NCBI GenBank assembly: GCA_029565675.1
Contig: JAKQNP010000032.1
Coordinates: 62,001 to 126,000 of the forward strand
Origin: a bacterium
Lineage (GTDB): Bacteria > Zhuqueibacterota > Zhuqueibacteria > Residuimicrobiales > Oceaniaggregativiventaceae
Length of the DNA: 64,000 nucleotides
Direction of reading: 5' to 3'
Shown: positions 53,583-62,623 of the stretch, piece after piece
How positions within the stretch are numbered: position 1 is the stretch's first letter
How the letters are laid out: each line of letters starts with the position of its first letter
The notes under the pieces: generated by a model
Told to the model about the DNA's origin: nothing
What the model saw: only the letters and a program-made list of their open reading frames with translations
The model's database searches: none
Position numbers and translations under genes: made by a program

Positions 53583-54011
53583 TTATAATTCCATTTTTTC
53601 TGGTTGTTGAGCAGTATGCGGATGCTCAGAAGAAGCATACACCTTGACCTTGCGCAACAACTTGCGTCCCAGGCGGTTGTGGGGCAACATGCCTCGCACC
53701 GCTTCGCGAACCACATATGTCGGCATCTTTTCCATCAACTCCGCATAACGCGTTATATGCAGACCGCCCGGATAGCCGCTGTGGCTGTAATATTTTTTGA
53801 GTTCAGCTTTGCGCCCGCTAACCCTGATCTTGTCCGCATTGATGATCACCACAAAATCGCCGACATCCATATGAGGGACCCAGATGGTTTTATGCTTACC
53901 GCGGACGATTTGTGCGACCTTGCTCGCCAGTCGACCCAGCGGTAGATTTTCCGCGTCGATCACATACCATTTGTGATCAATGTCACTGGGTTTGGGTGAA
54001 AAAGTTTTCAA
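53583..54011 (-). CDS. rplM: 50S ribosomal protein L13 (TTG start)
   Basis: 142 aa. The start is a TTG at 54011: LKTFSPKPSDIDHKWYVIDA aligns with the universal MKTFS...KWYVIDA N-terminus, and AAGGAG lies 7 bases before the TTG. The upstream frame to 54110 is not protein-like. HGLITRYAELMEKMPTYVV-like block (here HITRYAELMEKMPTYV) and AVRGMLPHNRLGRKLLRKVKVY are the L13 core. First gene of the minus-strand ribosomal run; a 40-base hairpin leader lies upstream. Confidence 0.96.
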   Translation of the reverse strand: MKTFSPKPSDIDHKWYVIDAENLPLGRLASKVAQIVRGKHKTIWVPHMDVGDFVVIINADKIRVSGRKAELKKYYSHSGYPGGLHITRYAELMEKMPTYVVREAVRGMLPHNRLGRKLLRKVKVYASSEHPHTAQQPEKMEL

Positions 54012-54183
54012 CTTGTTTCTCCTTCGTTTATCCGTGGCCTTGGCCGGTACGCCAAAACCTTGCTCCAATACGACAACAACGCCACCAATCGAACTGACAT
54101 CGAGCAACATTTGTCGACCTGGGATGCGCCGCTGCTTGCGGAGAGCGGTGACGACATGAAACGCCTGCGCTTGTCGCTGCCCC

Positions 54184-54224
54184 GCAAATATTGCGGTTTT
54201 TCACCGCCTGAAATACAATATTGC
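54184..54224 (-). promoter_or_regulatory. Hairpin in the rplM leader
   Basis: On the minus strand: GCAATATTG ... CGG-TGAAAAA-CCG-CAATATTTGC, a 9-bp outer stem with one bulged T enclosing an inner CGG/CCG stem. It lies about 170 bases upstream of the rplM start inside the probable untranslated leader. It may be the binding site of L13 for feedback; not tested. Confidence 0.4.
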
Positions 54225-54291
54225 TTAAAGTGCAGAAAACCGCCTCGGCAATTTTTCGCGATCGATGCGGTATTTATGGATACAGCCTTTG

Positions 54292-54320
54292 AACATATAA
54301 AAATTTTGCTAAAAATGCAA
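54292..54320 (-). promoter_or_regulatory. Candidate promoter of the rplM operon
   Basis: Minus strand: TTGCAT (54320-54315), 17 bases, TATGTT (54297-54292). The leader would be about 275 nt. The region from 54012 to 54359 (348 bases) otherwise holds no credible gene. Confidence 0.45.
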
Positions 54321-54359
54321 GATATTTTTGGAACTTGTGTTTGACAGTTCAGTGGCTGG

Positions 54360-55649
54360 TTAGAAATTCGGCTGCCAGATCAGGCCTTTATTGACCACTG
54401 CGGTCACAACACCGCGCAGAGTCATGCCATCGTAGGGAGAGTTGCGGCTGCGCGAACGGGTTTTTTTAACATCGACAATCCAGGTATCTTTTGGTTTGAT
54501 GAGGCTGAAATTGGCAGGCTCTCCGGCATGAATCTGCGGAACAGGCAATTTGAGCAGCCGGCGGGGGGCAATCGACAACCGATAAAGAGCCTCTTCCATG
54601 CTGAGGACTTGGCGGTCGACAATCTGGTGCAGGACAACGCCGAGTATGGTTTCCAGGCCGATCACGCCGAACGGCGCAGCGGCAAACTCGACATCTTTCT
54701 CTTCGACCGAATGCGGGGCGTGGTCCGAGGCAATCACATCGATCGTCCCATCCTTTAAACCGTCTTCAAGTGCAGCGATATCTTGGGCGCTTCGCAAAGG
54801 AGGGTTCATTTTTAGATTGGTGTCATAATCGACCAAATCTTGCTCGCAAAAGAGCAGATGATGCGGGGTAACCTCACAGGAAATCGGCACGCCCTCTTGT
54901 TTGGCGCGGCGCACCAACTCGACGCTTTCCCGAGCTGAGATATGGGCGATATGAACTCGGCAGCCGGTCAATCGCGCCAAGCTGATGTCACGGGCGACCT
55001 GGATCTCTTCAGCGGCATTGGGAATACCGGCAACCCCGAGTCGGGTCGACATTTCTCCCTCATTCATATGACCCTCGGCAGCCAGATCCGCATCTTCACA
55101 ATGGTCGATGATCAGCATATCGACCATTCCAGCATACTCCATGGCCCGCCGCATCACTGCATTGTTGCGAACGGGACTGCCGTCATCGGAAAATGCAACC
55201 GCACCGCTGCGCGCCAGATCGACCATCTCGGTTATTTCATTTCCCGCCCGCCCTTTGGTAATGGCGGCAATTGGCAACACGTCCACCAGCTGAGTTTCGG
55301 CGTGTTTTTTGATAAACCGCACCACCTCCTGATTGTCACAACACGGTTCGGTGTTGGGCATCGGGCAGACGCCCGTAAACCCACCCGCCATTGCAGCGGC
55401 ACAGCCGCTCTCTATCGTCTCTTCATCTTCGCGGCCCGGCTCGCGGAGATGAACGTGCATATCGATTAAACCAGGGAGCAACAAATGGTCGGTTGCATCG
55501 ATTATTTGGCCAGCAAAAGTCTCGAAATCGACTTGCCCTATTTTATCGATACGATCGCCGCAGATCACCACATCGGCCTTTTCCCGCTGACGGCCGACAA
55601 GATCCATGATCTCGACATTGCGAATCAACAACTGGTCGATTGGTTTCAT
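54360..55649 (-). CDS. pyrC: Dihydroorotase (class I)
   Basis: 429 aa. Zinc ligands in DMHVHLREPGREDEETIES (about 62-80), then TKGRAGNEITEMVDL, HCEDADLAAEGHMNEG, CRVHIAHISARESVEL (metal His) and ASDHAPHSVEEKD (catalytic Asp, about 310). The 430-residue length and motif order are those of class I (PyrC/allantoinase-like). It closes carbamoyl-aspartate to dihydroorotate. It lies 89 bases after pyrB and shares the pyrR attenuator-controlled transcript. Confidence 0.95.
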   Translation of the reverse strand: MKPIDQLLIRNVEIMDLVGRQREKADVVICGDRIDKIGQVDFETFAGQIIDATDHLLLPGLIDMHVHLREPGREDEETIESGCAAAMAGGFTGVCPMPNTEPCCDNQEVVRFIKKHAETQLVDVLPIAAITKGRAGNEITEMVDLARSGAVAFSDDGSPVRNNAVMRRAMEYAGMVDMLIIDHCEDADLAAEGHMNEGEMSTRLGVAGIPNAAEEIQVARDISLARLTGCRVHIAHISARESVELVRRAKQEGVPISCEVTPHHLLFCEQDLVDYDTNLKMNPPLRSAQDIAALEDGLKDGTIDVIASDHAPHSVEEKDVEFAAAPFGVIGLETILGVVLHQIVDRQVLSMEEALYRLSIAPRRLLKLPVPQIHAGEPANFSLIKPKDTWIVDVKKTRSRSRNSPYDGMTLRGVVTAVVNKGLIWQPNF

Positions 55650-55738
55650 CGCTAAGGAATCCCTCTATTGATCGAGTTCTGCCGAAACCGCTCTTTTCGG
55701 CGGGTTCATGATTTGGTGTTCGGCGCAGCCGCCCGTGC

Positions 55739-56671
55739 TCATTCGATCGACGGATTGCCGCCGCTGAGCAAATAGAGAACAGCCATGCGAACCGCAACGC
55801 CATTGGTCACCTGGTTGAGAATGACCGAATAATCCGAATCGGCCACATCGCTGTCCAGTTCGACACCGCGATTGATCGGCCCGGGGTGCAAGATCACCAC
55901 ATCCCGCTTGGCCTGTTCGAGGCGTTCCAGGGTTATGCCATAAAGTTTGTGATATTCGCGTATCGATGGAAAGAGCCCTTTATCCTGTCGCTCCAGTTGA
56001 ATGCGCAAAACATTGAGACAATCGGCCCATTCCAAAGCTTCTTCCAGATGGAAGGTCACATGCACGCCGAATCGCTCAACAAACATGGGCATGAGAGTCT
56101 TGGGACCGCAAAGCATCACTTCAGCGCCCATGGTGAGCAGACCACGGATATTCGAACCAGCGACCCGGCTGTGCGCGATATCACCGATGAGTGCCACCTT
56201 GAGCCCTGCAATTTTGCCGATCCGCTCGCGGATCGTCAGCATATCGAGCAATGCCTGAGTCGGATGCTCATGCATCCCATCACCAGCGTTGATCACCGCG
56301 GCATCGACACAGCGGGTGAGAAAAAGGGGTGTACCAGCGGCCGAATGGCGGACCACCACCATGTCGATATTCATCGCCTCGATATTGCGGATCGTATCCT
56401 TGAGGGTTTCGCCCTTCTTCACCGAACTGGAGGAAGTTGTAAAATTGACTGTATCTGCGGTCAGCCGTTTTTCAGCCAGTTCAAAAGAGATACGGGTGCG
56501 AGTTGAAGGTTCAAAAAAAAGGTTGACCACAGTTTTACCGCGCAAGGTGGGGACCTTGGGAATCGGCCGCTGCAGGATCTCTTTAAAAGATTCCGAGGTA
56601 TCCAAAATCAGCGTAATTTCTTCCCGGCTGACTCCTTCCAAACCCAATAGATGACGGCTTTGCAGAGTCAT
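55739..56671 (-). CDS. pyrB: Aspartate carbamoyltransferase catalytic subunit
   Basis: 310 aa. [19 protein letters not shown] (about 52-70, carbamoyl-phosphate site), [13 protein letters not shown] (substrate loop), [17 protein letters not shown] and [15 protein letters not shown] are complete. It condenses carbamoyl phosphate with aspartate. No regulatory-chain gene (pyrI) is adjacent. The start codon lies next to the pyrR stop (56672), so the genes are translationally coupled. Confidence 0.96.
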   Translation of the reverse strand: MTLQSRHLLGLEGVSREEITLILDTSESFKEILQRPIPKVPTLRGKTVVNLFFEPSTRTRISFELAEKRLTADTVNFTTSSSSVKKGETLKDTIRNIEAMNIDMVVVRHSAAGTPLFLTRCVDAAVINAGDGMHEHPTQALLDMLTIRERIGKIAGLKVALIGDIAHSRVAGSNIRGLLTMGAEVMLCGPKTLMPMFVERFGVHVTFHLEEALEWADCLNVLRIQLERQDKGLFPSIREYHKLYGITLERLEQAKRDVVILHPGPINRGVELDSDVADSDYSVILNQVTNGVAVRMAVLYLLSGGNPSIE

Positions 56672-57229
56672 TTAAAGTGCCTCCTCCGGTGCTTCAACGA
56701 GCAATACGCAATCTTCGCCATCCTCTTCTTTCAGGCGAACCTGGATTTCTTCGCCAACCGAAGTGGGTATATTTTTGCCTACATAATCGGCGCGGATCGG
56801 CATTTCACGGTGGCCGCGGTCAACCAAAACCACCACTTGAACACTCGCCGGCCTGCCGAGATCCATCAACGCATCCAAAGCGGCGCGCAAAGTGCGTCCC
56901 GTATACAAGACATCATCGACCAAAATGACCTGTTTTTCATCAATGTCAAACGGAATGTCAGAAACCTGCACCACCGGCTGTTTCAACCGCCGGCGGAAAT
57001 CATCGCGGTAGAGTGTCACATCGAGAACGCCAAACGGCACCGAGGTTTTTTCTATCTCTTTGACCTTTTCCACCAATCGCCGGCCAATAGCCACTCCACG
57101 GGTGCGCAAACCGATCACCACAATGTCGCGGACACCGCGATTGCGCTCGATGACTTCATGCGCCAAGCGAACGATCGTGCGCTGCACGCCCTCGGCATCG
57201 ATGATCTTGGCTTTGATTTTTTGCTCCAT
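56672..57229 (-). CDS. pyrR: PyrR: pyr operon attenuation protein / uracil phosphoribosyltransferase
   Basis: 185 aa from ATG 57229 (MEQKIKAKIIDAEGVQRTIV). PRPP-binding motif VILVDDVLYTGRTLRAALDALMD (split; about 99-121), RGVAIGRRLVEKV and DVTLYRDDFRRR (basic RNA-contact region) match PyrR. In the Firmicutes it binds an RNA hairpin in the presence of UMP/UTP and so promotes termination. A matching binding hairpin, antiterminator and terminator lie directly upstream. First gene of pyrR-pyrB-pyrC. Confidence 0.96.
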   Translation of the reverse strand: MEQKIKAKIIDAEGVQRTIVRLAHEVIERNRGVRDIVVIGLRTRGVAIGRRLVEKVKEIEKTSVPFGVLDVTLYRDDFRRRLKQPVVQVSDIPFDIDEKQVILVDDVLYTGRTLRAALDALMDLGRPASVQVVVLVDRGHREMPIRADYVGKNIPTSVGEEIQVRLKEEDGEDCVLLVEAPEEAL

Positions 57230-57248
57230 ATTCAACCTTTCGATTGAC

Positions 57249-57283
57249 AAAAAAAACCCTCCGATAGCAAGGCTCGAAGGGTT
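57249..57283 (-). terminator. Attenuator terminator of the pyrR operon
   Basis: Minus strand: AACCCTTCGA, a 9-base loop, TCGGAGGGTT, then eight T. All ten stem positions pair (one G-U). It ends about 20 bases before the pyrR ATG. Confidence 0.9.
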
Positions 57284-57291
57284 GCAGATTG

Positions 57292-57323
57292 CCCCTTGCT
57301 GCCTCGCTGGACAGCTTTAAGGG
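57292..57323 (-). promoter_or_regulatory. PyrR-binding (anti-antiterminator) hairpin
   Basis: Minus strand: CCCTTAAAGCTGTCCAGCGAGGCAGCAAGGGG read in two pieces: CCCTT..GCTG pairs with CAGC.AAGGG, leaving the loop TCCAGCGAGG, which fits the known UCCNGNGAGGY PyrR-binding loop. The 3' arm GCAAGG can alternatively pair with CCTTGC inside the terminator loop, making an antiterminator. Confidence 0.85.
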
Positions 57324-57338
57324 ATACTCTTTTGTTGA

Positions 57339-57367
57339 ATTTTACAAATAAACCGCCATATTTGCAA
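57339..57367 (-). promoter_or_regulatory. Promoter of the pyrR-pyrB-pyrC operon
   Basis: Minus strand: TTGCAA (57367-57362), 17 bases, TAAAAT (57344-57339). Transcription would start about 10 bases before the PyrR-binding hairpin, giving a leader of about 100 nt. Confidence 0.65.
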
Positions 57368-57488
57368 GGCTTTTATCGGCCGATGCGGGAAACACAGCAT
57401 CCTAACCGCAAATCCGTATTCGGTTCAAAGCACTGAATCTGGCTCGAAACATCCAGAGATCGAGAATCAAGTAAAACAATAAAATGGC

Positions 57489-57517
57489 TTGACAAAATAA
57501 TCCAGAATGATTAGACT
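57489..57517 (+). promoter_or_regulatory. Candidate promoter of the OmpA-like gene
   Basis: TTGACA, 17 bases, TAGACT. The leader would be about 145 nt, with AAGGAGAG close to the ATG at 57667. Divergent from the pyr promoter. Confidence 0.55.
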
Positions 57518-57666
57518 TTCAGTACAGGGTAAAATCCACTTCAACAACACAAGCAGCAGACCAAAAAATATGGCAACAATCTGAGCAAGACAGATCTCAC
57601 TTTGCCCAAAACCAGGCACGAATTATCCAGGTGCAACCGTCGCAGGCGGAGCAAGGAGAGCGCAAC

Positions 57667-59070
57667 ATGAATCGCTATTTCATTTTCATTTCCGTTTTTT
57701 TGCTGCTGATCGGTTCCACGCTTGCCGCCGATCCCGGCATCAGGTGGGAAGCCGGAGTTGGGGCAACCGGCAATCGTTTGCTGGGCGGTGAAAAAGGTTC
57801 GACATGGCGCTCCGGAGTCGGTTTATCGCTGAGCTTTTTTGTCGCACCCTGGGCGGCGATCGCCTGGCAAGGAGATTATTGCAAGGTCACCCCGCGCAAA
57901 GATGAGTGGCTAATGGCTTCTGATCCGGCTTTCCCCTGGCGAACTTTTTTGTTTGAAAACAGCCTTGAAACCCGTCTTTATCTCACTATGGGCAAACGTA
58001 TTTTCCCTTTTTTCAGCATCGGAATGGGGCTGTTGCGGTGGGATGTGCGCGATTACACCAACGGCGAGGCGCTGTTGAGCGATGGTTTTTTCTACGGCCA
58101 GAGTTTGTACAACGGCATAAAAACCAGCGCGACAATGCACGCCGGAATCGGGGTCGAGTATCGCCTGGCACATCATTGGAGCACGAGGTTATCGTTGCGT
58201 TATTCCCATATTTTCGATCAACGTTTTGATAACCTTGGAACAGGCGATATCAATGATCGCATTTTGCGCTTCGGCGTTTCAATCAACTACCTGGGCACCA
58301 AGCAAAAAGACAGCGATGGTGATGGAATAATCGACAGGCATGACGCAGCGCCATTGCAGGCAGAAGATTTCGACGGTTTTCAGGATGAGGATGGAATACC
58401 GGATTACGACAACGATCAAGACGGTGTGCCCGATTCACGCGATGCCGAGCCGCTGATTCCAGAAGACCGCGATGGTTTTGAGGATGATGACGGAATTCCT
58501 GATCCAGACAACGATTGGGACGGTATTCCTGACCACCTTGACCAGGCGCCGAATGAACCCGAAGATTTTGATGGTTTTCAGGATGAGGATGGCAAACCCG
58601 ACCTCGACGATGACAGCGACGGCATCGCTGATTTGCTCGATCAATGTAAAAAAGAGGCGGAGACTTACAACCAATACCGCGATGATGATGGCTGTCCCGA
58701 CGAAGTGCCACCACCGCTTGCCGCACGCGGTGAACGGTTGGTGCTGCAAGGTGTCAATTTTGCTGTCGGCAGTGCAGATTTGACTCCAGATTCCTATGCA
58801 CGTCTCGATCAGGTCTACGAATCGCTCTATTTGCATCCCGATCTTTTGGTCGAAATCCGGGGCCATACCGACAGCAGCGGCAGCGATGCGATCAACGATG
58901 CCTTGTCCCTGGCGCGAGCTGAAACTGTGCGAAAATACCTGATCAACAAAGGTATCGACAGCCATCGCATCAGCGCTGTGGGTATGGGTTCCAAGGAACC
59001 GATCGCCGACAATGCCAGCGAAGCAGGGCGGGCAAAAAATCGGCGCATCGAGTTTGTTCGCCTCAATTGA
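57667..59070 (+). CDS. OmpA-family outer-membrane protein with TSP3 repeats
   Basis: 467 aa from ATG 57667 (MNRYFIFISVFLLLIGSTLA); signal peptide 1-20. Residues about 25-215 form a beta-barrel-like domain. About 218-355 is a run of thrombospondin type-3 calcium-binding repeats: DSDGDGIIDRHDAAP, EDFDGFQDEDGIPDYDNDQ, DRDGFEDDDGIPDPDNDWDG and so on. The C-terminal OmpA/MotB domain (VNFAVGSADLTPDSYARLD, EIRGHTDSSGSDAINDAL, LARAETVRKYL, NRRIEFVRLN) binds peptidoglycan. It ties the outer membrane to the cell wall; calcium binding follows from the repeats. Confidence 0.93.
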   Translation: MNRYFIFISVFLLLIGSTLAADPGIRWEAGVGATGNRLLGGEKGSTWRSGVGLSLSFFVAPWAAIAWQGDYCKVTPRKDEWLMASDPAFPWRTFLFENSLETRLYLTMGKRIFPFFSIGMGLLRWDVRDYTNGEALLSDGFFYGQSLYNGIKTSATMHAGIGVEYRLAHHWSTRLSLRYSHIFDQRFDNLGTGDINDRILRFGVSINYLGTKQKDSDGDGIIDRHDAAPLQAEDFDGFQDEDGIPDYDNDQDGVPDSRDAEPLIPEDRDGFEDDDGIPDPDNDWDGIPDHLDQAPNEPEDFDGFQDEDGKPDLDDDSDGIADLLDQCKKEAETYNQYRDDDGCPDEVPPPLAARGERLVLQGVNFAVGSADLTPDSYARLDQVYESLYLHPDLLVEIRGHTDSSGSDAINDALSLARAETVRKYLINKGIDSHRISAVGMGSKEPIADNASEAGRAKNRRIEFVRLN

Positions 59071-59151
59071 ACGATTGTGAAGAGTCAGCAGAGAGTGCTC
59101 TTATTTAATTCGAATCGACTGATTTCTAGGCTCAAACCAGAAGGAGACCAT

Positions 59152-59382
59152 TGCGGGTGGAATATCTGATTCTTCCCTTTCCGGTAGAAAAAGCTTTATG
59201 GATGCTGGCCAACGAGCGGAGGAGCAGCGATGATCTTGCTGTGGTTGGTTGTTCATTGCCGTTTGCCGAATCGATGAGCAAACCTCTGGCACCGACTTTA
59301 GCGGAGGCACCGCCAGCAAAAATCGAAACGACTCGCGGTCCGAACAAAGCGATTAACGATGCCGCTCACACGGACGGCTGAA
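59152..59382 (+). CDS. Possible small protein of unknown function
   Basis: 76 codons from a TTG at 59152, with AAGGAG 4 bases upstream, or from a GTG 6 bases later with better spacing. LILPFPVEKALWMLANERR is protein-like, the rest less so; no family. It lies between the OmpA-like gene and the end of lysA, which is convergent, and overlaps lysA at its 3' end. It could equally be chance in a 295-base gap. Confidence 0.25.
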
Positions 59383-60616
59383 TCCAATTTTCTCGGGCGC
59401 GGATGATCCGCCAGCCTTCGCCTTCGACACCAACCTCAACTCCACGGCTGCGGCTGTTGTAATTCGAGGCAAGGGTGTAACCGTAAGCACCGGCGGTCAT
59501 GACTGCCAGCAAATCGCCGCGCTGCGGCTCGATCAGATTGCGATCCTTGGCCAAAAAATCGCCGGATTCACAGATCGGGCCAACCACATCGACCAGCTGT
59601 TGCTCTCCTGCTCGTCGTCTGACGGGCACTACCTCATGATGAGCGCCGTAAAGAGACGGCCTGATCAAGTCGTTCATCGCTGCATCGACAACCACAAAAC
59701 GCTTGCCTTTGGTTTCCTTGGCAAATAAAACTCGAGTCAGCAAAATGCCGTTTGGACCGACAATCGAACGCCCGGGCTCGAACAGCAGCTCACAGCCGGT
59801 CGCCTGGATAACCGGCAACACCTCTTTGATCACCGCTTCCGGCTCGAGCATCCAGGGAGAACCCTGGTCTGCCAAAACCGTCTGATAGTCGACACCGAAT
59901 CCCCCGCCGAGATCGATGTGTTCCATTTCGATCCCCATACTCTTGAGGTCTGCGACAAAATGGACAAGGGTTTCAGCGCTCTTGGAAAAGGGCTCGGATT
60001 TGCGGATCATCGATCCCACATGGCAGTGAACACCGACAATTTTGAGAGAGGATTGCTTTGCCGCCCACTGGTAACACGCTTTGGCCTGCTGGATTTCGAT
60101 GCCGAATTTGTTGGCGCTCTTGCCGGTGGTCAGATAAGGGTGTCCTTCTATGTCGATATCAGGATTGATGCGCAAGGCGATTGGAGCAGTGCATCCCATT
60201 TTTCTGGCGATTTCCGCCACCACTTCCAGTTCCTGGGTGGATTCGACATTGAGAGCCAGAATGTTGTTTTCGATCGCCAGACGGATTTCGGCGTCGGTTT
60301 TGCCAACCCCGGCATAGACGATTTTCTTTGCCGGAAAACCCGCTGCCAGTGCCAAGTTCAATTCTCCGCCCGAGACCACATCGGCGCCGCTTCCCAAAGC
60401 CGCCAGATCGCGCAAGATTTCCGGATTCGAATTTGCCTTCAAGGCATAGCAGATCAGGTGGGGGTAAGATTCGAGCGCCCGATCGATCCGGCGGTAGTTT
60501 TCGCGGATGCCGGTGCAACTGTACACATAGGCCGGCGTATCGACAGCTTCGGCGATCGATTGCAGAGGAACAGATTCGCACATCAGTTCGTCGCCTCGAT
60601 AATTGAAGCGATTCAT
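59366..60616 (-). CDS. lysA: Diaminopimelate decarboxylase
   Basis: 416 aa. ICYALKANSNPEILRDLAAL (PLP lysine, about 58) and GSGADVVSGGELNLALAAGF mark the alanine-racemase-like barrel; HVHCHVGSMI-like segment (here VGVHCHVGSMIRKSEPF), LDLGGGFGVDYQ (here HIDLGGGFGVDY), EPGRSIVGPNG and CESGDFLAKDR complete the site. It makes L-lysine from meso-diaminopimelate. GGAGAG lies upstream. No other lysine gene is in the window. Confidence 0.95.
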   Translation of the reverse strand: MNRFNYRGDELMCESVPLQSIAEAVDTPAYVYSCTGIRENYRRIDRALESYPHLICYALKANSNPEILRDLAALGSGADVVSGGELNLALAAGFPAKKIVYAGVGKTDAEIRLAIENNILALNVESTQELEVVAEIARKMGCTAPIALRINPDIDIEGHPYLTTGKSANKFGIEIQQAKACYQWAAKQSSLKIVGVHCHVGSMIRKSEPFSKSAETLVHFVADLKSMGIEMEHIDLGGGFGVDYQTVLADQGSPWMLEPEAVIKEVLPVIQATGCELLFEPGRSIVGPNGILLTRVLFAKETKGKRFVVVDAAMNDLIRPSLYGAHHEVVPVRRRAGEQQLVDVVGPICESGDFLAKDRNLIEPQRGDLLAVMTAGAYGYTLASNYNSRSRGVEVGVEGEGWRIIRARENWIQPSV

Positions 60617-60673
60617 TTGGCTCTCCTTTCTGTTCAGCCTTATCCTGTAAAAATCAATTGTGGTCCTCGGGGT

Positions 60674-62398
60674 TCATCGAGGCAGCCGAATCTCATTGCC
60701 TTCATTGGGCCAGCGGGAACGCAATTGCACCGAATCGGCATAGACAAAAAAACGCTCTGCAGGCAGAAACGGCCAGTGCTGGCCGAGACTATAAACGCCG
60801 TTGCGATCGCTGTCGCGATAAACCTGAATTCGATAGGCGCCCGGGAACAGATTGCCGACGGCGTAGGGCCCGGCCGAATCGACACGAATCTCGCGCGCCT
60901 GGCCCTTGAGTTCCTGGGCTGATATCACAAATGGTCCGGTACGGGTGCTGTCTTCATCAACGATAGTGCCGGAAATGATGGAAAAGGTATCAGGGTTGAC
61001 CGTAAAAAAAACGTGGCAAAAAACCGAGTCTTGCAGGGGATTGCCGAAATAGTCGAACACCGAGTCGACCTGGGCGGTTAAGCAATACCGCATATTGCCT
61101 TGCAACAGTGAATCAGATTGAAAAACCAGAACCGCCGGAGATTGCCAGGACAACCTTCCTTTGACGCTTTGCGCGTTGGAGTCGGCAAGGACAAAGATTC
61201 TTTCCACGCCATCCCGCTGCATCGCTTCAGAAAACAAGATTCGGATCGGCGTTTGCAGATCGACGAGGCGAGCGCTGTCAGGCGGCTGCACATCCAGAAT
61301 ACGCGGACCGATCGTGTCGGGAACGGCGCGACCGACAAATTCCGCAGAGTTGCGCTGCGGATCGAGCGGCAACCCGGCTAAATCTTGTGCCGAGCGCACG
61401 GCAATTCGCCAACTCTTCTCGGCCAACGGCTGGTCCACGACCAGGTGGACAAAAGAGGGATTGCGCAGATCTCCGTACACCAATGTGGCCGATCGTCGGG
61501 AGGAATCGGAGGTCAAATGATAATTATCCATCTGATCGAGGCCGTCGATTTTCAACGGCTCGGAAAAACGCACATCGACATGATGGTCGTCGGCGGCGAT
61601 CGCGCTCAACAGGACCGGCGGAGTTGTATCGCGGCGGGCAACGCGAAAATTGAGATGTTCATAACTCGTGCAGAGAGAGTCGAGTTGAACGTCGCGATGC
61701 GGAACGCCAAGGGCGTCGGTTTCAGGATCATAAAGGCCATTCGCTTCGCGGTCATAGACCGCAAAAACCCGAAAAGGCCGCAACCCCAGATTGCTCAGGC
61801 GAAAAAATCCGTTTTCACCGGCCTGGGTGATATAGATCGGTTTGATGGCAGCGGGATCGGGGTCTGGATTTTCGGAAAGGTCATAGGCCCAGAGCTGGGT
61901 GCCGGCAAGCCGCGTGTCGGAAAATATCCGGCCGCTGATTTCGCCGGTATCCAGATGATCGCCGGTGGAAAAGGAGAGGGTAAAACTCTGCGGCAGCGCG
62001 TTGTTGCGATAATCGCGGGTGGTGGTGCCGATCGTTACGACATAGGTGCGATCCGGCAGCAAACCGTCGATCACCCGCAAACGCAGAGTTCTGCCGCGCC
62101 AGGAGGTGTGGACTCCCTGTGCAGGAAAGGGCGTGATAAAAAGAGAGGCCACACAAGAGTTGTGATCCACCCGCTCACTGAAAGTAATCTCGACATCGGT
62201 GGAGAGCGGGACGCGAGTCGACGATTGCTCAGGAACGGTGCGAACCACGGCAGGCGGCGTTTTGTCTACTGGCCCACCAGACGGGAAACCCTGATTGGCG
62301 CAAGTCGACAAAACCACCAGTCCCACCATGAGTAAAATCGGGATCAGAAAGTGCGGTTTTTCACCCTCAGACCGCGAACCGGGTGTCGGACGATCCAT
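60674..62398 (-). CDS. Ig-like (SbsA/Big_5) lipoprotein
   Basis: 574 aa. Signal peptide with lipobox LSTC (Cys 33), then the FPSGGPVDKTPPAVVRTVPE start and ITFSERVDHNS typical of the 'C-N-GGP-DxTPP' surface lipoproteins of Bacteroidota and relatives. Ig-like Big_5 domain (about 48-150), a carboxypeptidase-regulatory-like segment (GEISGRIF, about 152), then two more 'TPPVLLSAIA' and 'IGPRILDVQPPDSAR' Ig-like repeats. Function unknown; probably surface-exposed. It is divergent from the LD-carboxypeptidase gene. Confidence 0.85.
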   Translation of the reverse strand: MDRPTPGSRSEGEKPHFLIPILLMVGLVVLSTCANQGFPSGGPVDKTPPAVVRTVPEQSSTRVPLSTDVEITFSERVDHNSCVASLFITPFPAQGVHTSWRGRTLRLRVIDGLLPDRTYVVTIGTTTRDYRNNALPQSFTLSFSTGDHLDTGEISGRIFSDTRLAGTQLWAYDLSENPDPDPAAIKPIYITQAGENGFFRLSNLGLRPFRVFAVYDREANGLYDPETDALGVPHRDVQLDSLCTSYEHLNFRVARRDTTPPVLLSAIAADDHHVDVRFSEPLKIDGLDQMDNYHLTSDSSRRSATLVYGDLRNPSFVHLVVDQPLAEKSWRIAVRSAQDLAGLPLDPQRNSAEFVGRAVPDTIGPRILDVQPPDSARLVDLQTPIRILFSEAMQRDGVERIFVLADSNAQSVKGRLSWQSPAVLVFQSDSLLQGNMRYCLTAQVDSVFDYFGNPLQDSVFCHVFFTVNPDTFSIISGTIVDEDSTRTGPFVISAQELKGQAREIRVDSAGPYAVGNLFPGAYRIQVYRDSDRNGVYSLGQHWPFLPAERFFVYADSVQLRSRWPNEGNEIRLPR

Positions 62399-62433
62399 TT
62401 TATTGCCTCGAAAAGAGTTGGTTAAATCGCAAA

Positions 62434-62462
62434 AATTTATTTAATTGTTGCCCCAATCGCAA
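62434..62462 (-). promoter_or_regulatory. Candidate promoter of the Ig-like lipoprotein gene
   Basis: Minus strand: TTGCGA (62462-62457), 17 bases, TAAATT (62439-62434), about 40 bases before the start at 62398. Moderately good match only. The motif AATCGCAA occurs twice here (62425 and 62455 regions). Confidence 0.35.
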
Positions 62463-62623
62463 GGACTTTCTGGATATTGGCTGCATGCGGATAAACCGCG
62501 AGCAGCAAAGCACCCGATTAGATGAATTCTGTTCCCGCACCAAATCGGCTGTTCAGTGGCGTTTGCCGCTGACGAATCAGCCCTTGCGGGGGAAAAAACC
62601 AGCACAAGCACAGGGAGGTAGAG

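Noticed and set aside
54060-54344. 94-codon plus-strand frame opposite the rplM leader
   Set aside because: Lies over the probable rplM promoter and leader hairpin; no ribosome site.
59918-60922. 334-codon frame antisense to lysA
   Set aside because: Complement of a highly conserved, full-length lysA; composition is that of antisense GC-rich code.
61385-62335. 316-codon frame antisense to the Ig-like lipoprotein
   Set aside because: The minus-strand gene has a lipobox, a ribosome-site-compatible start and recognisable domains; the antisense frame has none.
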